Origin: an uncultured Gemmatimonadota bacterium | GTDB lineage: Bacteria > Gemmatimonadota > Gemmatimonadetes > Gemmatimonadales > Gemmatimonadaceae | DNA length: 5,008 nt | Reading direction: 5' to 3' | Assembly: GCA_946478895.1 (NCBI GenBank) | Contig: CAMLDY010000152.1 | Span: forward strand, 1 to 5,008 | Shown: positions 1 through 5,008 of the stretch, piece by piece | How the letters are laid out: the number at the start of each line of letters is the position of its first letter | How positions within the stretch are numbered: the stretch's first letter is position 1 | Position numbers and translations under genes: made by a program | The notes under the pieces: model-generated | What the model was told of the DNA's origin: nothing | The model's database searches: none | The model's input: only the letters and a program-made list of their open reading frames with translations

Positions 1-1181
1 ATGGTCAGCGCCATCAGCGACAAATTGTCGAGACTGAAATCGAGGACGTACATGGCGGCAAACGACCCAAGCAGCGCGAGCAGGATGGTGACGCTCGGGA
101 TCAGCGTTGCCCACAAACTGCGCAGGAATACCAGGACCACCATCACCACGAGCCCGACCGTCAGAACGAGCGTAAACTCGACGTCGCGCACCGACGCGCG
201 GATGGTGGTCGTTCGGTCGAGAACCGTACGAATCGTGATCTCAGGCGGAATATCGACCGAGAGACGCGGCAGTTGGGACTTGATACGCTCCACGGTGTCG
301 ATGACATTGGCGCCTGGCTGCTTATAGACCGTCAAAAGGATGGCCGGTTTGTTGTTGTCGTAGGCAGCCGCGGTTCTGTCCGAAGGAGCGGAAACGGCGT
401 GGCCAACGTCGCGCACCCTGACCGGGGCCCCATCGCGGTAGGCGAGCACGACGTCGTCGAATTTCGACGCCTCGGTGATCTGGTCGTTGGCGACGATCGT
501 GAAGCTCGTCGTGCCGGTGTCGAGCGTGCCCTTGGCGGCGTCGGTCGTGGCGTTTACGAGGACGGGGCGTATCTCCTCGAGTGTCAATCCGCGCGAGGCA
601 AGCGCTGCCGGATCGACCTGAACACGGATCGCTGCCTTCTGCTCGCCGCCGAGCGACACCTGGGCGACGCCAGGCACTTGCGAGATTTGCTGCGCAAGAT
701 AATTGTTCGCGTATTCGTTGACGGTGATGAGCGGGATTGTGTCGGAGCTCGCCGAGAGGACCAGGATGGGAGCGTCGGCCGGATTGAGCTTCTTGTAAGT
801 CGGCGGCGCCGTCATCGATTGCGGCAGGGTCTTGCTTGCGGCGGTGATCGCCGTCTGCACATCCTGCGCCGCCGAGTCGATGTTGCGATCAAGATCGAAC
901 TGGATCGTGATCGATGTTGCGCCCAGCGCGCTGAACGACGTCATCTGGGTCACGCCAGCGATCTGACCGAGCTGGCGCTCGAGCGGCGTCGCGACCGACG
1001 ATGCCATCGTCTCGGCACTCGCTCCGGCAAGCGTCGCGGTGACTTGAACGGTCGGGAAGTCAACCTGCGGCAAGGGTGCCACTGGCAGGAGCGGAAACGC
1101 GGCAACGCCGAGGAGCGCCAGGGCCGCCATCACCAGTGTCGTGGCGACCGGTCGCTCGATGCATGCTGCGGAGAGATTCAC
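1..1181 (-). CDS. RND efflux permease, MdtB/MdtC (AcrB superfamily) type, N-terminal 393 residues, cut by left window edge
   Basis: Inner-membrane proton-driven pump subunit that works as a trimer with a fusion protein and an outer-membrane channel. Translation gives an N-terminus with IERPVATTLVMA leading into transmembrane segment 1 (about residues 12-29). The family motif PLPQVDFPTVQV follows at 36-47. The porter domain includes PLERQLGQIAGV, NPADAPILVLS and a KGTLDTG stretch, then DRTTTIRASVRDVEF. Transmembrane segments 2 (about 336-354) and 3 (358-378) come next, ending in DNLSLMALT just before the edge. These match the MdtB/MdtC (hydrophobe/amphiphile efflux) subfamily rather than the heavy-metal CzcA group. 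The start is GTG at 1181-1179, which overlaps the TGA of the fusion protein gene by four bases. An AGAGG lies six bases upstream, and the next in-frame ATG (residue 18) would cut off part of segment 1. The proton-relay aspartates of segment 4 lie beyond the edge, so functionality cannot be judged. Family call is firm; substrate is unknown. Confidence 0.93.
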   Translation of the reverse strand, partial: MNLSAACIERPVATTLVMAALALLGVAAFPLLPVAPLPQVDFPTVQVTATLAGASAETMASSVATPLERQLGQIAGVTQMTSFSALGATSITIQFDLDRNIDSAAQDVQTAITAASKTLPQSMTAPPTYKKLNPADAPILVLSASSDTIPLITVNEYANNYLAQQISQVPGVAQVSLGGEQKAAIRVQVDPAALASRGLTLEEIRPVLVNATTDAAKGTLDTGTTSFTIVANDQITEASKFDDVVLAYRDGAPVRVRDVGHAVSAPSDRTAAAYDNNKPAILLTVYKQPGANVIDTVERIKSQLPRLSVDIPPEITIRTVLDRTTTIRASVRDVEFTLVLTVGLVVMVVLVFLRSLWATLIPSVTILLALLGSFAAMYVLDFSLDNLSLMALT

Positions 1182-2401
1182 CTGCCGCCTCTGGGACGCG
1201 ACGACGGGCCTGATGTGACCGTGACCGCTGCATTGCGCTTCAGCTTGTATTGGCCCTCCGTCACGACGCGATCGCCGTCGCCAACGCCCGAAGTGATAAC
1301 CGTCAGATCGCCAGTCGTTGGTCCGGTTGTGATCGGCCGGGATTCGGCCGTGGCTTGCGACGTCACGACCCACACGAACAAGCCCGAGGGGCCGCGTTGA
1401 ACCGCGGTGGATGGAACAACGAGCGCATCGTTGAGCGTCTGGAGTAGCAGGCGCGCATTGACGAATTCGCCCGGCCACAGCTTTTCGTCCTGATTGGCGA
1501 ATATGGCTTTCAGGCGAATGGTACCGGTGGCGGGATCGACCGCGTCGTCGACGAGGAGGAGTCGTCCGGTGCTCAGAGCACGGCGATTGTCCTGATCGAA
1601 TGCGAGGACCTCGACCGGCCCCCGGGTCAGAGCGGTGCGCACGTCGTCGAGAGATCGCGCTGGCACCGTGAACAGCACGGCGGACGGGCGGATCCGCATC
1701 AGGACGGCGATCGGCTGTGCGTCGGACACGTGCACGACGTTTCCAGGGTCGATCGAGCGGATACCGATTCGCCCGTCGCTTGGCGCCGTGATGGTCGTGT
1801 AGTCGAGTTGCGTCTGCGCGGTGTGGATCGCAGCTTCACCGGCAGCAATGGACGCTTTCAGTTGATCGACCTTCGCCTGCTGCTGGTCGACGCTTTGTCG
1901 CGTTTGAATCCCACGCTGCTCCAGCGCCGTGAAGCGCGCGAGATCTCGTTCGGCGGTGGCGAGCAAGGCGGCGTCCTCGGCTTGTTGTCCCCGCGCCTGA
2001 TCAAGCGCGGCCTCGAACAGGCGCGCGTCGATCTTGGCGAGCACGTCGCCCTTCCTCACATCCTGCCCTTCGGTGAACAACACTTCTCGCAGCGTGCCAT
2101 CGACTTGGGGACGAATGCCGACAGTGAATGAAGCCTGCACCGTGCCAAGGCCAGTCAGATAGACAGGTACGTTCTGTCGAGTGGCGATCGCAATGCTTAC
2201 TGGTACGGACGCGCGTGTCGTCTCTGCAACCTTGGGTCTGGGCTTCAAGAACTGGTAGCTCGCAAGGCTCACGACAACAAGCACCAGGCTCGCAGATATT
2301 AGAAGAATGAGCCGACGTCCAACGGCGCGATTCCCCGTGTGGGTGCCCGCTACATCGCCGGAGTGTTCAGGTGCCGGCCAATCATCTCTTCGATCGCTCA
2401 T
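1178..2401 (-). CDS. RND periplasmic adaptor (membrane fusion protein), MdtA/AcrA-like
   Basis: Adaptor of 407 residues that would link the inner-membrane pump to an outer-membrane channel; E. coli MdtA is similar in length. A basic cytoplasmic tail (1-30) precedes one membrane anchor (about 31-50). There is no lipobox cysteine, so it should be membrane-anchored and not lipidated. The hallmark YLTGLGTVQA is at 81-90, followed by the lipoyl half-motif VDGTLREVLFTEGQDVRKGD (100-119). A coiled-coil hairpin spans about 125-200 (RDLARF, DQQQAKVDQLKASIAAGE). The second lipoyl half is ITAPSDGRIGIRSIDPGNVV (204-223). Beta-barrel motifs DPATGTIRLKA and WPGEFVNARL follow, then VVPSTAVQRG and FVWVV. I chose the ATG at 2401-2399, preceded by AGGAG with an unusually short two-base gap. 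The frame stays open upstream to a GTG at 2515, but that would add a low-complexity basic extension covering the operator-like palindrome. It is followed at once by the permease gene through a GTGA overlap, as in mdtAB operons. Confidence 0.93.
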   Translation of the reverse strand: MSDRRDDWPAPEHSGDVAGTHTGNRAVGRRLILLISASLVLVVVSLASYQFLKPRPKVAETTRASVPVSIAIATRQNVPVYLTGLGTVQASFTVGIRPQVDGTLREVLFTEGQDVRKGDVLAKIDARLFEAALDQARGQQAEDAALLATAERDLARFTALEQRGIQTRQSVDQQQAKVDQLKASIAAGEAAIHTAQTQLDYTTITAPSDGRIGIRSIDPGNVVHVSDAQPIAVLMRIRPSAVLFTVPARSLDDVRTALTRGPVEVLAFDQDNRRALSTGRLLLVDDAVDPATGTIRLKAIFANQDEKLWPGEFVNARLLLQTLNDALVVPSTAVQRGPSGLFVWVVTSQATAESRPITTGPTTGDLTVITSGVGDGDRVVTEGQYKLKRNAAVTVTSGPSSRPRGGR

Positions 2402-2441
2402 GACTCCTGAGACATCCCTTCTCGTCTTCCGAGACAGACCC

Positions 2442-2462
2442 TGACTGTGACGTCCACAGTCA
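2442..2462. promoter_or_regulatory. Perfect 8+5+8 inverted repeat, probable operator of the efflux operon
   Basis: The arms are TGACTGTG (2442-2449) and CACAGTCA (2455-2462) around the spacer ACGTC, with no mismatch. The element sits 41 bases upstream of the chosen start of the fusion protein gene, where a repressor of a pump promoter would be expected. Its size and symmetry fit a dimeric TetR/AcrR-type (or MarR-type) operator; that is inference, because no regulator gene is in the window. As an RNA hairpin it has no following U tract, so a terminator is unlikely. A second, weaker repeat, TCTCG-5-CGAGA, lies at 2420-2434 between it and the gene. Confidence 0.5.
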
Positions 2463-2560
2463 CGGGCGGAAGGCCATCCGGCGCGAGTCGAACCTGATGG
2501 CGGCGGGCGACGCACACGGAATCGAAAAGCTCTACGCGTGCGAGTCCGCCACGTCCAATG

Positions 2561-2605
2561 AACACGTTAAGGAGCGAAGATTAAGAATCTGTGAAAAAGG
2601 CTCGG
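2561..2605. promoter_or_regulatory. AT-rich patch with two TTAAG repeats, possible promoter or response-regulator site
   Basis: This is the most AT-rich stretch of the gene-poor region. It has two direct TTAAG copies (2567-2571 and 2581-2585, 14 bases apart), then AATCTGTGAAAAA. Read on the minus strand it offers TTCACA and, 19 bases on, TTAACG as a poor -35/-10 pair upstream of the efflux operon. The repeats resemble PmrA/OmpR-family half-sites (CTTAA), but those normally repeat every 10-11 bases, not 14. A promoter here would give the efflux mRNA a leader of roughly 160 bases. No strong consensus is present, so this is a location hint only. Confidence 0.22.
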
Positions 2606-2629
2606 CGCGCGGCATGAAGGAGCACCGCA

Positions 2630-2854
2630 ATGGTGGACACCCGCGGATTCAGGGGTGGAATCTTGCGCGACGGGTCGCAACGGGAGCCCGAACCGATGGA
2701 CGAGCGGCCATCGCAGTTCACCGTAGCCGACGCGACGGCTGGGACATCGGAGACCGCCAGATGCGTGGCCGCCGCGGATGTCAGGACACCGTTGACAGCC
2801 CGCGAGACCCTCTCGCCTTTCCTCTCAGAGGCGACACCGCCGAGGCTGTCATGA
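2630..2854 (+). CDS. Doubtful small ORF, 74 residues, unknown
   Basis: I do not recognise this product. In its favour are an ATG preceded by AAGGAG (2617-2622) with an ideal seven-base gap, and third codon positions about 77% G or C by hand count, above the other two positions. Against it: the sequence is polar, begins MVDTRGFRGGILRDGS, and shows no helix-turn-helix, signal peptide or membrane segment. First and second positions have equal GC, and a minus-strand frame with the same third positions is longer. If real, it would be transcribed divergently from the efflux operon and convergently with the lipoprotein gene, the only plus-strand gene here. It is too short and lacks motifs for a TetR or MarR repressor, so I would not call it the regulator of the pump. 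Confidence 0.18.
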   Translation: MVDTRGFRGGILRDGSQREPEPMDERPSQFTVADATAGTSETARCVAAADVRTPLTARETLSPFLSEATPPRLS

Positions 2855-2937
2855 CGCAGATCGACGTTGTAGATTCGCAACCACTTAGATCGCGACAACG
2901 CCGTACAGGCGATCCTCGACCCGACGTGTTCTGCGCC

Positions 2938-3417
2938 CTATTGCTTCATCAGCACGATCCGGCCACTGAACGTGGCGAGCTGACAATCCGTGCCGCTGAA
3001 GTCCGCCTCTATCCTCGTTGCCTCTGCAGTCCCGACGCTTCCGAATGTGCCGCGACAACCGCGAGGTGAGTTGAACTCGCCATGAGTGCTGATCTGCGTC
3101 GGCGGGGTATTGCCCGGCGACAGCGCGGTCGATCCAGTCGTGTCCATCGTGAGCCATGGATGCGTCGAGTGGATCGTGGCGCGCAGCGATTGCTGGTTCG
3201 TGTCCGGCACGACCTCGAACGTCCAGGTCATCTCGCCAGTCATCGGCGCCGGCGGATTCGGGTCACCGGGATTGACCTGAATCGTGACGGTGCCGTGCCA
3301 CGTGCCTGTCAGAAATGATGTCTGCCCCGACGGCGCGGTGGGTGTCGACTCCTTCCCACAGCTGGAAAGAGCCGCCGCGACAAGAATCGCGATCGCAAGC
3401 TTCGCGTGTCTGGTCAT
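2938..3417 (-). CDS. Small lipoprotein of unknown function, coupled to the secretion ATPase gene
   Basis: The 159-residue product starts with a type II signal peptide: basic MTRHAK, a hydrophobic core (7-17), and the lipobox LSSC with the lipidated cysteine at 20. The following Gly-Lys lacks the Asp that would retain it in the inner membrane, so outer-membrane anchoring is likely. A Thr/Ser/Pro linker (23-34) leads to GTWHGTVTI (38-46), probably the first strand of a small beta-barrel or lipocalin-like fold. Two more cysteines (121, 145) could form a disulfide. The end, FSGRIVLMKQ, looks like a natural terminal strand. The ATG overlaps the ATPase stop as ATGA, and a strong AGGAAGGAG site precedes it. 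I cannot assign a function. The position suggests a role in the secretion or conjugation apparatus (TrbK-like exclusion lipoproteins are known in other systems), but there is no visible similarity, and it could be an unrelated passenger. Confidence 0.85.
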   Translation of the reverse strand: MTRHAKLAIAILVAAALSSCGKESTPTAPSGQTSFLTGTWHGTVTIQVNPGDPNPPAPMTGEMTWTFEVVPDTNQQSLRATIHSTHPWLTMDTTGSTALSPGNTPPTQISTHGEFNSPRGCRGTFGSVGTAEATRIEADFSGTDCQLATFSGRIVLMKQ

Positions 3418-4415
3418 ACGGTCGCTCCTTCCTGAACTGCTCGTTCCGGAGACCAGGGCTCGACGACGAACCGATCACTCTGCGGATCGTAACCCCGCAC
3501 CCGAACGACCTCTGTCACAACGCGCTTGGCGTCCTGTCGAGCTAAGTGCACGACGAGATGGATCGCCAGCGTGATCGCTTCTCGCGTACTCCTGTGCGGC
3601 AGGCCGAAGTTCGCGGTCAGCACACAATGCGCGAGCCGCGTCAGCGCCTGCTCCGCGTTGTTCGCGTGGATCGTCGTCATGCTCCCGAGATGGCCGGTGT
3701 TGAGTGCCTGCAGCAAGTCGAACGCCTCCGGCCCACGCACCTCGCCCACGAGGATCCGATCGGGACGATGACGAAGCGTTGCCCGCACGAGATCGGCGAT
3801 GGTCACCGCGGGCATTGGTTCTTCCTGGCCGAGCGGTGCTTGCGCTCGACGCGCCTCGAACCGGACGAGATTGGGCTTGTCGACCAGGATCTCGGACGTT
3901 TCCTCGATCAGCACGATGCGATCCACTGGTGGAATCGTCTGAGCGATTGCATTGAGGAGTGTCGTCTTGCCGGTGCCGGTTCCGCCTGAGATGAGGATAT
4001 TGCTGCGCGCCAATACGGCCGCACGGAGCGTATCCGCCAACTCCGTTGTCAGCGTCCCCACGTCGACCAGGTCATCGAGCCCGTAGCGATGCGTGAACTT
4101 CCGGACGGTGAGCGTCGGTCCGTCGACCGCACACGGCGGGAACATTGCGGCCACTCGCGAGCCATCCTCGAGCCGAGCGTCGAGCATCGGCTGCCGCTCG
4201 GAGATCTCGTCACCGCAGGCCCGCGCGATGTTCTTGATCGCGACGGTCAGATTCCTGATTTCCAGGCTCCTGTCAGCGACCTGCTCGATGGAGCCGCGCC
4301 GCTCAATGAACACCCGCCGCCCGCCGGCGTTCACCATCACCTCCGTGATGGCCGGATCGACCAGGAGATCCTCGATCGGCTTCAGGAACGGCAGAATGCG
4401 ATCCAGGCTGCTCAT
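3414..4415 (-). CDS. CpaF/TrbB/VirB11-family secretion ATPase
   Basis: Hexameric cytoplasmic ATPase that powers pilus assembly or substrate transfer at the inner-membrane base of a type IV secretion or Tad-type machine. At 333 residues it is complete and close to TrbB in length. The N-terminal domain has ITEVMVNAGGRRVFIERRG (23-41) and SRVAAMFPPCAVDGPTLTVRKF (86-107). The Walker A is GGTGTGKT (144-151), the Asp box LIEETSEI (169-176), the Walker B ILVGEVRG (221-228) and the His box GHLGSMTTIHAN (241-252); all key residues are intact. The N-domain wording is closer to CpaF, but the coupling protein next door argues for a conjugative or type IV secretion role, so I give no gene symbol. The start ATG (4415-4413) overlaps the coupling protein stop, and its stop overlaps the lipoprotein start. 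A trbC-like pilin gene, which usually follows trbB, is absent. Confidence 0.93.
   Translation of the reverse strand: MSSLDRILPFLKPIEDLLVDPAITEVMVNAGGRRVFIERRGSIEQVADRSLEIRNLTVAIKNIARACGDEISERQPMLDARLEDGSRVAAMFPPCAVDGPTLTVRKFTHRYGLDDLVDVGTLTTELADTLRAAVLARSNILISGGTGTGKTTLLNAIAQTIPPVDRIVLIEETSEILVDKPNLVRFEARRAQAPLGQEEPMPAVTIADLVRATLRHRPDRILVGEVRGPEAFDLLQALNTGHLGSMTTIHANNAEQALTRLAHCVLTANFGLPHRSTREAITLAIHLVVHLARQDAKRVVTEVVRVRGYDPQSDRFVVEPWSPERAVQEGATV
3425..3433 (-). promoter_or_regulatory. Ribosome binding site of the lipoprotein gene, inside the end of the ATPase gene
   Basis: On the minus strand it reads AGGAAGGAG, seven bases before the ATG at 3417-3415, and lies within the last codons of the ATPase gene. 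It fixes the lipoprotein start and suggests strong independent initiation as well as coupling. By contrast, the ATPase gene itself has only a weak GGGG-type site before its start. Confidence 0.7.
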
Positions 4416-5008
4416 ATCGCACCCCGTTCCAGGTGCTCGAAGTAGCTGGTCTGCACGTCCAGGTAATGCGGTTTCAAGTAGCAGTACTGCGGCGGCAGCG
4501 GGTTGATGCCGTCATACGGGAGAGCAATGGCCTGCGCATTCTGGAGCTGTGTGAACACACGAGGCGCAAAAATGTACTCGTGATGCGGCGCGTAGCTCTT
4601 GCTCGCGCTCAACGATTGAGACGCTGACGTCGGACGTCCGGTGAGAAACGAGATGTGCGTATCACGGCCGGACTCCGAGACGCTGTAGTGGGCCTTCAGC
4701 CGATCGCGCCGACCGCACAGCTCCGCGGCGTTCCTGGCCGTGAACTCGTCGCTCGTCGCCAGGAACAACTTCGTCCGGAAGCATTGCAGCAGTGTCCGCC
4801 AGCTCTCGTCTCCAGGCAGGGCGGAGCGCAACGAGCTGATGCTCTGCGTGGCAACAATCGGGATCAGCCGTGCCTGGCGCGATAGTGCGAACGTGCGCTC
4901 GTCGCCAGTCGGATCCACCTCACCGACCGTGGCGAACGCGTGGTACTCGTCGCAGACGAATAGCAGGTCACGCCACGTGCGTTGCGGATTGGCCGTGATC
5001 TGCGGGAT
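4412..5008 (-). CDS. Type IV coupling protein (VirD4/TraG/TraD type), C-terminal 198 residues, cut by right window edge
   Basis: Inner-membrane ATPase that brings the relaxase-DNA complex or protein substrates to a type IV secretion channel. The fragment starts inside the ATPase domain. Walker B is LLFVCDEYHAFA (15-26 of the fragment) with the paired Asp-Glu at 20-21. Then come LSRQARLIPIVATQSISSL (42-60), with the conserved Gln of the TraG/TraD motor, and CFRTKLFLATSDEFTARNAAELCG. The C-terminal part ends with AQAIALPYDGINPLPPQYC and YLKPHYLD, the usual closing pattern of these proteins. The Walker A and membrane segments lie beyond the edge. The frame is open to base 5008, and the GTG at 4918-4916 is an internal Val, not a start. 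The stop overlaps the ATPase ATG as ATGA. Whether it serves a conjugative element or an effector system cannot be told here, because no relaxase is in view. Confidence 0.88.
   Translation of the reverse strand: MPQITANPQRTWRDLLFVCDEYHAFATVGEVDPTGDERTFALSRQARLIPIVATQSISSLRSALPGDESWRTLLQCFRTKLFLATSDEFTARNAAELCGRRDRLKAHYSVSESGRDTHISFLTGRPTSASQSLSASKSYAPHHEYIFAPRVFTQLQNAQAIALPYDGINPLPPQYCYLKPHYLDVQTSYFEHLERGAI

Larger units (their letters stand above)
2402..2937. other. Gene-poor 536-base stretch between the lipoprotein gene and the efflux operon
   Basis: No reading frame here is recognisable as a known family. On the minus strand, the frame of the lipoprotein gene continues open past its TAG from 2937 to a TAA at 2581-2583. 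It has only a TTG candidate start (2898-2896) and no ribosome site. On the plus strand a 74-codon frame at 2630-2854 has a good ribosome site. The two frames share third codon positions, and those are GC-rich (57 of 74 plus-strand codons by my hand count, against about 46 of 74 at each other position). This hints at present or past coding without telling the strand. The left half holds the AT-rich patch and palindrome listed separately. No convincing terminator follows the lipoprotein gene: a 4-base-pair hairpin at 2899-2911 lacks a U tract. Confidence 0.7.

Noticed and set aside
273..1400. 375-codon open frame on the plus strand
   Set aside because: It is antisense to the RND permease and the end of the fusion protein gene, is very rich in Arg, Gly and Val, and has no recognisable motif; a GC-driven shadow frame.
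2485..2494. Minus-strand GGTTCGACTC, resembling a tRNA T-loop and a possible integration site remnant
   Set aside because: The flanking bases cannot form the T-stem beyond one pair, and no acceptor stem or CCA end follows; chance similarity.
1178..2515. Longer fusion protein from the GTG at 2515
   Set aside because: The added 38 residues are basic and proline-rich with no family match, and they would bury the palindrome; the ATG at 2401 gives the usual tail-plus-anchor layout.
2899..2911. Hairpin CGCC-GTACA-GGCG downstream of the lipoprotein gene as a terminator
   Set aside because: The stem has only four base pairs and no U tract follows on the minus strand.
2497..3069. 190-codon plus-strand frame across the gene-poor region
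   Set aside because: It overlaps the lipoprotein gene antisense by over 130 bases, has an Arg-rich random-like composition, and shows no domain.
3284..4506. Several plus-strand frames of 64-147 codons opposite the ATPase
   Set aside because: They are antisense to a gene with every catalytic motif intact and have no own motifs or convincing ribosome sites.
4412..4918. Separate gene starting at the GTG at 4918
   Set aside because: The frame continues upstream without a stop to the edge and includes the Walker B motif of the coupling protein, so this is an internal Val.
1..5008. CRISPR arrays, insertion sequences, rRNA or tRNA genes
   Set aside because: No regularly spaced repeats, transposase motifs or structural RNA signatures were seen on either strand.

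Overview
The window reads as a piece of a GC-rich Gram-negative genome. I place it tentatively in Acidobacteriota, perhaps a Vicinamibacterales-like lineage. The reasons are the codon use (mostly G or C in third positions), the RND efflux proteins, and a small lipoprotein with a PTAP-type linker and a GTWxGT motif, a style I associate with that phylum. This placement is inference. All four well-supported genes, plus the gene cut by the left edge, lie on the minus strand, so transcription runs from right to left.

Right part (5008 to about 2938): the end of a conjugation or type IV secretion module. It starts with the C-terminal 198 residues of a VirD4/TraG-type coupling protein, cut by the window edge. 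A complete 333-residue CpaF/TrbB/VirB11-family secretion ATPase follows, then a 159-residue lipoprotein of unknown function. Each junction is a 4-base ATGA overlap, so the three genes should be co-transcribed and translationally coupled. The coupling protein would bring DNA or protein substrate to the channel and the ATPase would power assembly or transfer. The lipoprotein would sit in the outer membrane or periplasm; its link to transfer is an inference from position only.

Middle (2937 to 2402): 536 bases with no confident gene. It contains two weak overlapping reading frames on opposite strands, which share a GC-rich third position. It also has an AT-rich patch with two TTAAG repeats and, 41 bases before the next gene, a perfect 8+5+8 inverted repeat that looks like a repressor operator.

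Left part (2401 to 1): an efflux operon. A 407-residue MdtA-like membrane fusion protein is followed, with a GTGA overlap, by the first 393 residues of an MdtB/MdtC-like RND permease that runs off the left edge. Together with an outer-membrane channel these would form a tripartite pump.

The most interesting points are the lipoprotein welded to the secretion ATPase, the operator-like palindrome in front of the pump, and the direct abutment of a transfer module and a resistance-type efflux operon. I see no CRISPR array, insertion sequence, RNA gene or convincing terminator.
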